In this document: positions 17,327 to 24,922 of the stretch, one piece after another
Layout: every line of letters starts with the position of its first letter
Numbering within the stretch: the first letter of the stretch is position 1
Assembly: GCA_017428495.1 (NCBI GenBank)
Contig: JAFRQS010000011.1
Location: 1-64,000, forward strand
DNA from: Bacilli bacterium
Lineage (GTDB): Bacteria > Bacillota_I > Bacilli_A > RF39 > UBA660
DNA length: 64,000 nt
Direction of reading: 5' to 3'
The notes under the pieces: generated by a model
Told to the model about the DNA's origin: nothing
Databases searched by the model: none
Seen by the model: the letters and a program-made list of their open reading frames with translations, nothing else
Translations under genes and position numbers: made by a program

Positions 17327-17872
17327 TATTGTTCTAATTCCATCAATATTAAACGTAAGTTTATCTGTGAATAATATTCCATTTAAGTGATCTATTTCAT
17401 GCTGAAATGCTATTGCTAACTCTTCACGAGCTCTTATTATTATTTTGTTTCCATCCATGTCATATCCAGAAACTTTAACTCTTGCATATCTTTTTACATA
17501 TCCTTCAGTTTCTCTATTGACACTTAAGCATCCTTCACCAGCATCAGCGCATATTTCTTCTTCTGAATGACTAATTATTGTCGGATTTACAACAATATAA
17601 GTCTCAAATTTTTGCTCTATATCATTTTCTTCAGTAACTTCATATACAATTACAAAATAGCGTTTTTTAATTCCTAATTGTATAGCCGCCATTCCCATTC
17701 CAGGTCTTAAATTTCTTTCTTCAGCCAATTCTTCTATTTGACTATCATGTAAATATTCAATCATATCATGAATGGCTTTTTTATCTTTTTCTGTTAGTGG
17801 GAATATAACTTCTTTGCTTACTTCACGTAATCTTTTATCTTTTTCATCTAGAATATCTTTAGTTTTTAGCAT
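17324..17872 (-). CDS. def: Peptide deformylase
   Basis: Removes N-formyl groups from new proteins. 182 aa. All three motifs are present: GMGMAAIQLGI, EGCLSV (metal-ligand Cys) and QHEIDHLNG (two metal His and catalytic Glu). The second Pro of the usual AAPQ motif is replaced (AAIQ). The longer size fits type 2 deformylases of Gram-positives. Starts at ATG 17872 behind GGGGTGGT with its own promoter at 17897-17925. Confidence 0.95.
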   Translation of the reverse strand: MLKTKDILDEKDKRLREVSKEVIFPLTEKDKKAIHDMIEYLHDSQIEELAEERNLRPGMGMAAIQLGIKKRYFVIVYEVTEENDIEQKFETYIVVNPTIISHSEEEICADAGEGCLSVNRETEGYVKRYARVKVSGYDMDGNKIIIRAREELAIAFQHEIDHLNGILFTDKLTFNIDGIRTI

Positions 17873-17896
17873 ACTACCACCCCTAAATTCATTGCT

Positions 17897-17925
17897 ATTC
17901 TATCATAAAATGATATAAAAGTCAA
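17897..17925 (-). promoter_or_regulatory. def promoter
   Basis: On the minus strand: TTGACT (17920-17925), 17-bp spacer, TAGAAT (17897-17902). Confidence 0.7.
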
Positions 17926-17930
17926 AAATA

Positions 17931-17954
17931 AAAAAAAGGAAATAATCCTTTTTA
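17931..17954 (-). terminator. Terminator of the 55-aa membrane peptide gene
   Basis: Minus strand AAGGA/TCCTT stem, extended by A-T pairs, followed by T8; lies between the small gene and the def promoter. Confidence 0.7.
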
Positions 17955-18122
17955 TTAGTTATTTAATAATCTTGAACCAATCACAATAACTAAGAGAATA
18001 AATAATACTAATATGATTGCAGCACCACTACCAATTCCGCCATATCCATATTGTGGATATGCGTATGGCATAGAGCAAGGTGAACCATAACTATATCCGC
18101 TATTATATCCGTAATAATACAT
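17955..18122 (-). CDS. 55-aa Gly/Tyr-rich single-pass membrane peptide (YjcZ-like)
   Basis: Short gene with strong expression signals. It starts MYYYGYNSGYSYGS, continues with more Tyr/Gly (YAYPQYGYGGIGSG), then has one membrane helix (about 34-50, AAIILVLFILLVIVIGS) and ends SRLLNN. A perfect AGGAGG sits 8 bp before the ATG, and a promoter (18147-18174) and a terminator frame it. The Gly/Tyr head plus short membrane helix resembles the YjcZ family of small sporulation peptides; the assignment rests on composition and layout only. Confidence 0.72.
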   Translation of the reverse strand: MYYYGYNSGYSYGSPCSMPYAYPQYGYGGIGSGAAIILVLFILLVIVIGSRLLNN

Positions 18123-18146
18123 AATACACTCCTCCTTTACATTTCT

Positions 18147-18174
18147 AATATAATGTATTACAAAGATGTGTAAA
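18147..18174 (-). promoter_or_regulatory. Promoter of the 55-aa peptide gene
   Basis: Minus strand TTTACA (18169-18174), 16-bp spacer, TATATT (18147-18152). Confidence 0.6.
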
Positions 18175-18249
18175 TTGTTATATTAATAACCTAAAAATAA
18201 ACAAAAAAGTTATAAAATGTGATATTATATTTAATAGTAGAGGTGCATT

Positions 18250-19422
18250 ATGTTGAAAATAATAAGAAAAATTGATAAACCATTATTTTTTATTACAATC
18301 ATCATGTTTATTTTTGGTTTATTGATGATTTTTAGTGCATCATACGTTAAGGCTATTACATCTTTAGGGAATGCATATTATTATTTAATACGACATGGAA
18401 TCATATTAATTATATGTATGTTTGTATTTTTGTTTTTTATAAATATACCATCAAGTAAATATAAAAAGCACTATAAAACCATAGTATATCTTTCAATTGC
18501 ATTATTATTAGCTTTAATTCCCTTTGGTATAACTGTAAATGGTGCGAAAAGTTGGTTACATACACCGTTTCTTAATTTCCAACCTTCTGAATTAGCAAAA
18601 ATAGCAATTATTGTTTATATGGCAGTGTATTATGAAAAGCATAAAGATAATAAAGATGATTATAGATTAGCATTAAAACCTTTTGTTTTAGTGATTGCAA
18701 TTTGTATAATTATAGCAATGCAACCAGACTTAGGTAGTGCTTTAATTATATTTATAATCAGTGCATTACTATTTATTGGTGTTCCTTTATTACCAACTGT
18801 AAAGAAGAAAATATGGTCTAAAATTATTCTTACAGCTATTTTTGGTGTAGCTATATTAGCAGTATTATTTGTAACAGGTAAAACGGGTTTATATGAATAT
18901 CAATTACAAAGATTTAATTTTTTAAAACCATGTAAAAGATATACTGAAGTTGGTACTGGATATCAAGTATGCAATTCATATATTGCAATAAATAATGGTG
19001 GTTTATTTGGTGTTGGAATAGGTAATAGTACACAAAAATATTTATATTTACCAGAATCATATACAGATTTTATATTTCCAGTAATAATAGAAGAACTAGG
19101 ACTTATAGTTGGAATAGTAATAATTTTTATGTATGCAATAATTCTATATAGAATAATAATGATTGCGAAATCATGCTATAATCTTTCACAAGGACTTATT
19201 TGTTATGGTGTAGCAATATATATATTGGTTCATATTTTTATTAATTTAGTTGGTGTTCTTGGATTAATGCCTTTAACTGGTGTTCCATTACCATTTTTAA
19301 GTTATGGTGGAAGTTATTCATTATGTCTTACTATAGCACTTACTATGGTTCAAAGAATCAAAGCTGAAACTGAAATAACAAAGCAAGAAGAAAAACTAAA
19401 AAATAAAATTAGAGAAATATAG
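18250..19422 (+). CDS. ftsW: FtsW/RodA/SpoVE-family SEDS peptidoglycan glycosyltransferase
   Basis: Membrane polymerase that works with a class B PBP. 390 aa, about ten membrane segments. Signature segments: NGAKSWLHTPFLNFQPSELAK, DLGSALI, ESYTDFIFPVIIEELGL and, near the end, PLTGVPLPFLSYGGSYSL. A Cys-containing insert (CKRYTEVGTGYQVCNSY) lies in the large extracellular loop. A class B PBP is encoded at 36313-38286, but not adjacent. Which of FtsW, RodA or SpoVE this is cannot be settled from sequence alone; FtsW is the default name. Confidence 0.88.
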   Translation: MLKIIRKIDKPLFFITIIMFIFGLLMIFSASYVKAITSLGNAYYYLIRHGIILIICMFVFLFFINIPSSKYKKHYKTIVYLSIALLLALIPFGITVNGAKSWLHTPFLNFQPSELAKIAIIVYMAVYYEKHKDNKDDYRLALKPFVLVIAICIIIAMQPDLGSALIIFIISALLFIGVPLLPTVKKKIWSKIILTAIFGVAILAVLFVTGKTGLYEYQLQRFNFLKPCKRYTEVGTGYQVCNSYIAINNGGLFGVGIGNSTQKYLYLPESYTDFIFPVIIEELGLIVGIVIIFMYAIILYRIIMIAKSCYNLSQGLICYGVAIYILVHIFINLVGVLGLMPLTGVPLPFLSYGGSYSLCLTIALTMVQRIKAETEITKQEEKLKNKIREI

Positions 19423-19444
19423 AGGAATAAATTATATGTTGTAG

Positions 19445-19470
19445 AATAATCTCTTAGGAGGTTATTTTTT
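19445..19470 (+). promoter_or_regulatory. Hairpin covering the comEA ribosome site, with terminator-like T-run
   Basis: AATAATCTC (19445-19453) pairs with GAGGTTATT (19458-19466), one G-U pair, TTAG loop, and runs into six T directly before the comEA ATG. The only Shine-Dalgarno sequence (GGAGG, 19457-19461) lies in the right arm. It could end ftsW transcripts, block comEA translation, or both. Confidence 0.6.
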
Positions 19471-20229
19471 ATGAAAAATATATTTAGAAAGTATTGGTAT
19501 ATATTAATTATATTAGTATGCATTATAGGAATAATATTTTTATCTAATCATGAAGATGAAAAAGAAGTAATACTAGAAGAAAAAAAGAGTTTTGAAGAAA
19601 TTAATCTTGAAGATAATAATATTATTGAAACAAAAGCAATTGAAAATTGCAATCAAGATTTATTTTATGTTGATATTAAAGGTGAAGTAAAAAATCCGGG
19701 TGTATATGAAATAGATAGTACTAAAAGAGTGATAGATGTAATAAATATGGCTGGAGGATTAACAAAAAATGCGGACACATCACTTATTAATTTAAGTATG
19801 AAATTAAAAGATGAAATGACAATAAAAATATATTCAAAGTTAGAAATAGAAAATGCAAAAAAATCTATAATTGAAGAACCAAAGGAAGTTGAAATAATAA
19901 AAGAAGTAGAAAAAATTGTAGAAGTAGAAAAAGAATGCTTATGTAAAGAAAATGATGTTTGTATAAATGATTCAAATGAAGAAATAATTGTTAATAATAA
20001 GGAAGCTGAAGAACAAAATACCATCGCACAAAATAATGATATTTTGGTAAATATTAATACTGCCACTTTGGAAGAATTAATGACAATTAATGGTATTGGT
20101 GAATCAAAAGCACTAAAAATAATTGAATATCGCAATATCAATAATTTTGAACATATTGAAGATATAATGAATGTAGCAGGGATTGGGAATGCATTGTTTG
20201 AAAAAATTAAGGCATATATCACTGTATAA
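19471..20229 (+). CDS. comEA: Competence DNA-binding protein ComEA
   Basis: Binds double-stranded DNA at the outer membrane face during uptake. 252 aa: membrane anchor (about 9-25), SLBB domain (about 60-125: FYVDIKGEVKNPGVY...), a Glu/Lys-rich linker with a CLCKENDVC pair of cysteines, and a C-terminal helix-hairpin-helix domain (about 188-252: VNINTATLEELMTINGIG). The complete architecture matches Gram-positive ComEA. Overlaps the comEC frame by up to 47 bases. Expression may be limited by the hairpin on its ribosome site. Confidence 0.95.
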   Translation: MKNIFRKYWYILIILVCIIGIIFLSNHEDEKEVILEEKKSFEEINLEDNNIIETKAIENCNQDLFYVDIKGEVKNPGVYEIDSTKRVIDVINMAGGLTKNADTSLINLSMKLKDEMTIKIYSKLEIENAKKSIIEEPKEVEIIKEVEKIVEVEKECLCKENDVCINDSNEEIIVNNKEAEEQNTIAQNNDILVNINTATLEELMTINGIGESKALKIIEYRNINNFEHIEDIMNVAGIGNALFEKIKAYITV

Positions 20230-22243
20230 AATTCTATTTATTTTACTTATAGCATTTGTTTACGCTACTATATATGCTATTAATTATAAGAGTAAATTTA
20301 GTAATGAAACTAAAATATATGGTTACATAGATAATTATTCAATTGAAGATAGCAAATTAACAATAGAATTAAATTCAAAAGAAAAAATAATATGTATATA
20401 TTATTTTAAAGATATAAAAGAAATAAATAAATTAAAATTAGGCGATTATATAAAATTAGATGGTAATTTAAAGCCAATAAAAATTAGTACAAATTTTAAT
20501 ACATTTGATTATAAAGAATATCTTCAACACAATAAAATTAATTATTATTTTAATGTAACAAACATAAAAAAAATAAAAAATAATAATAAATATATGTATA
20601 AACTCAAAAATTTTATAATAGATAGAATAAATGAAGATGACAATAAAGACTATCTATACACTTTTATATTAGGTGAGAAAAAATATATTAGTAAGAATGT
20701 GTTAGAGAGTTATAAAACAAATGGAATTAGTCATCTTTTTGCAATTTCAGGTATGCATATATCATTAATAACATTACTAATTTATAAAATATTTAATAAA
20801 TCAAAATATAAAGAAATGATAGTGGCAATAATAATATTAATTTATATATTTTTAGCTAATTTTTCTCCTTCCATAATGAGAGCAGGTATATTTTTCTTTT
20901 TATTAATACTAAATAAAAAATTAAAATTAGGAATTCCTAATGTATATTTAATGCTTATATTACTATCGATTTGCATATTTATTGATCCATTTATAATATA
21001 TAAAATTGGTTTTCAATACTCATATTTAATATCATTTACATTAATTTTATTTCAGAATGTTATAAATATTACTAATAATAAATTAAAAAAAGCATTTATT
21101 ATATCAATAATATCATTTTTAGCTTCATTACCTATAACTGCAAATAATTTTTATCAAGTAAATTTATTAAGTATTATTTTAAATATTATATATATTCCTT
21201 ATGTTTCAACAATTGTATTTCCATTAACAATTTTAGATTTTTTTATTCCAATACCGATTTTAAAATATGTATTATTAATTTTAGAAAAATCTTCAGTTTA
21301 TTTTTCACAAATAAAAATGTTCATAATTCCATTATCGAAATTAAGCATTATTCTTTTTATTGTATATTATATGATTATATTCTATTCTTTATATCAAATT
21401 AGATTAAAAAAACACTATGGATTCTTATTATTAATGATAATATTTTTAATTCATTTTTTGATTCCATACTTTGATATGAGTTCAAAAATAGTGTTTTTTG
21501 ATGTTGAACAAGGGGATAGTAGTTTTATAAAATTACCTAATAATAAAGGATGTATTGTTATAGATACAGGAGGTAATATATTAAAAAAAGATAAATCTTA
21601 TATTGCTAGCAACATTATAATTAATTATATAAAATCAATTGGTATGAATAAGATAAATTATTTAATACTTACTCATGGAGACTTTGATCATATGGGAGAA
21701 GCTATTAATTTAGTTAATAATTTTAAGGTTGAAAAAGTAATATTTAATTGTGGAAACTATAATGAATTGGAAAAAGAATTAATTAAAGTATTAGATAAGA
21801 AGAATATTAAATATTATTCATGCATTAAAGAATTAAATATTGATAATAACAAATTATATTTCTTGCAAACAATAGAATATAATAATGAGAATGATAATAG
21901 TAATGTTATTTATACTGAGTTAAATGGTTATAGATTTATATTTATGGGCGATGCGAGTGTAACTACTGAAAAAGAAATATTATCTAAATATAATTTACCA
22001 GATATAGATATTTTAAAGGTAGGACATCATGGAAGTAAAACAAGTAGTGGTAAAGAATTTATTGATGAAATAAATCCTAAATATTCCATTATTAGTGTCG
22101 GCAAAAATAATAGGTATGGTCATCCAAATAAGGAAGTATTAGATAATTTAAATGAATCAAAAATATATAGAACAGACGAGGATGGAAGTATTATGTTTAA
22201 AATTAAAAATAATAAATTAAAAATAGAAACATGTAATCCATAG
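20183..22243 (+). CDS. comEC: DNA uptake channel ComEC/Rec2
   Basis: Membrane channel for single-stranded DNA. Up to 686 aa: N-terminal membrane segment, short outer domain, the multi-pass Competence domain with GISHLFAISGMHISL, then a C-terminal metallo-beta-lactamase-like domain (DVEQGDSSFIK, LTHGDFDHMGEA, VGHHGSKTSSGKEF). All three parts are intact. The start is uncertain: TTG 20183, ATG 20189, TTG 20198 and CTG 20222 are all in frame; TTAAGG (20207-20212) would suit the CTG. The longest form is given; the overlap with comEA implies coupling. Confidence 0.93.
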   Translation: MGMHCLKKLRHISLYKILFILLIAFVYATIYAINYKSKFSNETKIYGYIDNYSIEDSKLTIELNSKEKIICIYYFKDIKEINKLKLGDYIKLDGNLKPIKISTNFNTFDYKEYLQHNKINYYFNVTNIKKIKNNNKYMYKLKNFIIDRINEDDNKDYLYTFILGEKKYISKNVLESYKTNGISHLFAISGMHISLITLLIYKIFNKSKYKEMIVAIIILIYIFLANFSPSIMRAGIFFFLLILNKKLKLGIPNVYLMLILLSICIFIDPFIIYKIGFQYSYLISFTLILFQNVINITNNKLKKAFIISIISFLASLPITANNFYQVNLLSIILNIIYIPYVSTIVFPLTILDFFIPIPILKYVLLILEKSSVYFSQIKMFIIPLSKLSIILFIVYYMIIFYSLYQIRLKKHYGFLLLMIIFLIHFLIPYFDMSSKIVFFDVEQGDSSFIKLPNNKGCIVIDTGGNILKKDKSYIASNIIINYIKSIGMNKINYLILTHGDFDHMGEAINLVNNFKVEKVIFNCGNYNELEKELIKVLDKKNIKYYSCIKELNIDNNKLYFLQTIEYNNENDNSNVIYTELNGYRFIFMGDASVTTEKEILSKYNLPDIDILKVGHHGSKTSSGKEFIDEINPKYSIISVGKNNRYGHPNKEVLDNLNESKIYRTDEDGSIMFKIKNNKLKIETCNP

Positions 22244-22259
22244 AAAGGAAGCTGATAAA

Positions 22260-23063
22260 ATGAATGAAATAAATGATTATACTGAAAAAATATTTGAAGA
22301 TATTAAACATATAGATAAATTTGGCAGTGAATATTGGTTAGCAAGAGAATTACAACACGTTTTAGATTATTCTCAATGGAGAAGGTTTGAAAGTGTAGTA
22401 GATAAGGCAAAGATAACATGTAAGAACTCAGATTTAAATGTTAATGAACAATTTGCCAATGTTGGCAAGTTGTCAAAAAGATCAAATAATGCCATTGTAG
22501 AAATAACTGATTACAAACTGTCAAGATATGCATGTTATTTAATTGCACAAAATGGTGATTCCAGGAAGAAAGTGATTGCTTTAGCTAAAACTTACTTTGC
22601 TATCCAAACAAGAAAACAGGAACTATCTGAAAAAGAGTATAACGAACTTACTGAAGATGAAAAAAGATTATATCGAAGAAATCAAGCAAGAAAAGGTAAT
22701 TATAATTTAAATAAAACTGCAGTTAATAGTGGGGTAAAAGATTTAGCTAGATTTCATAATGCAGGATATAAAGGGCTTTACAATGGTGAAACAGCCGACG
22801 ATATTTTTAAAAGAAAGAGACTTAGATATAGAGAAGATATATTAGATAATATGGGGAGTGAAGAACTAGCTGATAATATATTTAGAATTGCTCAAACAGA
22901 TGCTAAATTAAAAAGAGATAATGTAGATAATGAATATACTGCAAACTCTATTCATTATGAAGTAGGCAGAGAAGTACGAAATAGCATTAAAAGATTAGGT
23001 GGTACTATGCCAGAAGATTTACCTACACCAGATAAAAGTTTAAGAGAAATAGAAAAAACGTGA
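22260..23063 (+). CDS. dinD: DinD-like DNA-damage-inducible protein
   Basis: 267 aa, close in length to E. coli DinD. The N-terminal part (about 10-110) is the BRO-N-like region (GSEYWLARELQHVLDYSQWRRFE, VEITDYKLSRYACYLIAQNGD), followed by the helical DinD-specific region (KAYFAIQTRKQEL-type segment, HNAGYKGLYNGETADDI). E. coli DinD is LexA-controlled and inhibits RecA strand exchange. Located 16 bp after comEC with GAAAGGA as ribosome site, so probably read from the same transcript; no LexA-type box is seen. Such genes are often mobile accessory genes. Confidence 0.85.
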   Translation: MNEINDYTEKIFEDIKHIDKFGSEYWLARELQHVLDYSQWRRFESVVDKAKITCKNSDLNVNEQFANVGKLSKRSNNAIVEITDYKLSRYACYLIAQNGDSRKKVIALAKTYFAIQTRKQELSEKEYNELTEDEKRLYRRNQARKGNYNLNKTAVNSGVKDLARFHNAGYKGLYNGETADDIFKRKRLRYREDILDNMGSEELADNIFRIAQTDAKLKRDNVDNEYTANSIHYEVGREVRNSIKRLGGTMPEDLPTPDKSLREIEKT

Positions 23064-23088
23064 TATAATGACGTTAGGATGTGGTTAT

Positions 23089-23523
23089 ATGAAAAAAATA
23101 AATATGATATCAAGAGTAATTATGATGATTATAACTTTTATTCTATTTAGTATTATGATAATCAATGAAGATTCATCTTGGAAAATTGTTCCATTAATTT
23201 TTGCATTAATAGTGTTTGGTTTGAGTTTTCCAAGTACTATCTTTGCTAAAAAAATTATTAAAATTGGAGATAAGATAAATAATAAATTATTAAAAATAGC
23301 GTATTACGTATTTTTACCAATTATTTTGTTGCTAATTTGTTTAACTATATATGTGATAGTTCTTTATGTTTATGAGAATTTTATTACTACTCTTAATGAA
23401 AAGGGAGATGCTCTTGGACAAGCAATTATACTATTATTTATCATAGCTGTTGTAGTTATAATGATTTTTTTGCCATATATTCAAGCAGTAATAATAAACA
23501 TTCTTAAAAGAATAATAAAATAA
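23089..23523 (+). CDS. Hypothetical multi-pass membrane protein (144 aa)
   Basis: Not recognised. Four hydrophobic segments with short loops fill nearly the whole protein. ATG 23089 is preferred over ATG 23068: the latter lies inside a TATAAT (23064-23069) that looks like its -10 box, while GGATGTGG provides a weak ribosome site for 23089. It follows dinD by 25 bp; a linked function is possible but not shown. Confidence 0.65.
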   Translation: MKKINMISRVIMMIITFILFSIMIINEDSSWKIVPLIFALIVFGLSFPSTIFAKKIIKIGDKINNKLLKIAYYVFLPIILLLICLTIYVIVLYVYENFITTLNEKGDALGQAIILLFIIAVVVIMIFLPYIQAVIINILKRIIK

Positions 23524-23544
23524 TCATATAATTTTAATGATTTT

Positions 23545-23567
23545 AAGCACAATTAAGTGTTTTTTTC
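23545..23567 (+). terminator. Probable terminator after the 144-aa membrane protein gene
   Basis: AAGCAC/GTGTTT stem (one G-U), 6-nt loop and T7; a modest hairpin. Confidence 0.6.
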
Positions 23568-23578
23568 TTTACCAAAAT

Positions 23579-23755
23579 TCATATGCATAAACGTATTTGA
23601 TTATGATATGAGTTTATTAATATTTCGGTATCAATAGAAAGACTAAAAAATATCAACCTACTGCTATAAATTAATAAAGTAAATAAAAAAGTAAAAATTA
23701 AAGCAACGTGATATTTAATTATAAATTGTTTGATATTCATATTTTCTTCTATCAT
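23579..23755 (-). pseudogene. Possible 5' remnant of a membrane-protein gene (58-aa frame)
   Basis: The minus-strand frame reads MIEENMNIKQFIIKYHVALI, then a membrane segment (FTFLFTLLIYSSRLIFFSL) and SIDTEILINSYHNQIRLC before TGA. It looks like the first membrane segment and first outer loop of a larger multi-pass protein (polytopic glucosyltransferase-like proteins can start this way) cut short. AAGGAT lies upstream of the ATG. It could also be a chance frame or a real small membrane peptide. Confidence 0.35.
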
Positions 23756-23916
23756 AATTAGTATAATCCTTATGTCTACATTCTATAATAAACAAAGTAT
23801 ACTGTTAAGTTTAAACAAATATATGTTTGTGTATTAAATTTTAAAAAATAAGTGTAACTATTTTAAATGTTGTACATAATATATATTGACACTGGAAAAG
23901 TGTTTATATAGATTTT

Positions 23917-23937
23917 GAGCTCATATGAGCTCTTTTT
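23917..23937 (+). terminator. Palindromic hairpin with T-run upstream of holA
   Basis: GAGCTC-ATAT-GAGCTC followed by T5, placed just before the holA promoter; may shield holA from upstream transcription. Confidence 0.6.
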
Positions 23938-23939
23938 GT

Positions 23940-23968
23940 TTTACTTTATTTTGTTTTTCTTTTATAAT
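23940..23968 (+). promoter_or_regulatory. holA promoter
   Basis: TTTACT (23940-23945), 17-bp spacer, TATAAT (23963-23968), 15 bp before the ATG. Confidence 0.7.
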
Positions 23969-23983
23969 TATATTGGTGGTACT

Positions 23984-24916
23984 ATGAATGGAATCTATTT
24001 GATTTATGGTGAGGAAGAATATTTAATAAATAATGAAATTAATAAGTTAAAAGATAAGTATTCAGGATATGATATTGTTACATATGATATGTTGGAGCAA
24101 AATATTTCTGATGCAATAGAAGATGCATCAATGATATCATTATTCTCATCAACTAAGCTTATAATATGCTATAATTGCTATTTTTTAACTGCTATAAAAT
24201 GTGATATAGAACATGATGTTGAATCATTAATGAAATATATGAAAAATGAAAATGATTCGATAATTATACTTACTGTAAATGGCGAAGTTGATAATAGAAA
24301 GAAAATAGTAAAAGAATTAAATAAATTTAATGTAGTAAAATATGAAAAATTAAAAGAGTTTGAAGTAAAGAAATTTGTTATTGATTATTGTAAGCATAAT
24401 GGTTTTAAAATAGAAGAAGATGCTATTAAATTGTTTTTAGAAAAATTAACAAATGATTTATATATAATTACTAGTGAATTAGAAAAATTATTTATATATA
24501 AGAATAACAAAATAATTACTAAATCTGATATAGAGGATATTACAAGTAGAGTAATAAATACTAATATATTTGATTTGATAAATAGTATTGTTGAAAAAGA
24601 TATTGATAAATCATTAAGATTATATGATGATTTAGTTATAATTAATGAAGAAGAGATTAAATTAATAGTAACATTAGCTAATCAATTTAGACTGATATAT
24701 CAAGTTAAAACTATGTTTAAAGGTGGGTATAGTGAATTTGATATATCTAAAAAATTAGATATTCATCCATTTAGAATAAAGCTTGCTAATGCTGTATGTA
24801 TAAGTTTGGATGAGTGTTTAGAGTATCTTAAAAAATTATCAATACTAGATGAAGAAATAAAGACAGGTATGATTGATAAAAAGAATGGATTTATAAAGTT
24901 TATATTAAGTTTGTGA
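23984..24916 (+). CDS. holA: DNA polymerase III delta subunit
   Basis: Clamp-loader subunit that opens the sliding clamp. 310 aa. It starts MNGIYLIYGEEEYLINNEI, the usual delta opening (degenerate AAA+ nucleotide site), and continues through a conserved middle with KFVIDYCKHNGFKIEEDA and NTNIFDLINSIVEKD to a helical C-terminal domain. ATG 23984 is used because the promoter and GGTGGT ribosome site lie between it and the upstream in-frame ATG at 23915. Followed after 6 bp by the U32 gene. Confidence 0.9.
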   Translation: MNGIYLIYGEEEYLINNEINKLKDKYSGYDIVTYDMLEQNISDAIEDASMISLFSSTKLIICYNCYFLTAIKCDIEHDVESLMKYMKNENDSIIILTVNGEVDNRKKIVKELNKFNVVKYEKLKEFEVKKFVIDYCKHNGFKIEEDAIKLFLEKLTNDLYIITSELEKLFIYKNNKIITKSDIEDITSRVINTNIFDLINSIVEKDIDKSLRLYDDLVIINEEEIKLIVTLANQFRLIYQVKTMFKGGYSEFDISKKLDIHPFRIKLANAVCISLDECLEYLKKLSILDEEIKTGMIDKKNGFIKFILSL

Positions 24917-24922
24917 GGTAGT

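Larger units (their letters stand above)
23524..23983. other. 460-bp gap without a clear intact gene
   Basis: Unusually long for this compact window. It holds the terminator of the upstream gene, a minus-strand 58-aa reading frame (23579-23755), a TTGACA at 23886-23891 with a TATAGA 15 bp later, a palindromic hairpin (23917-23937) and the holA promoter. The stretch 23756-23885 shows nothing I can name. Confidence 0.6.

Noticed and set aside
19665-20222. Minus-strand 185-aa frame opposite comEA
   Set aside because: Antisense to intact SLBB and HhH domains; low-complexity Ser/Ile/Phe.
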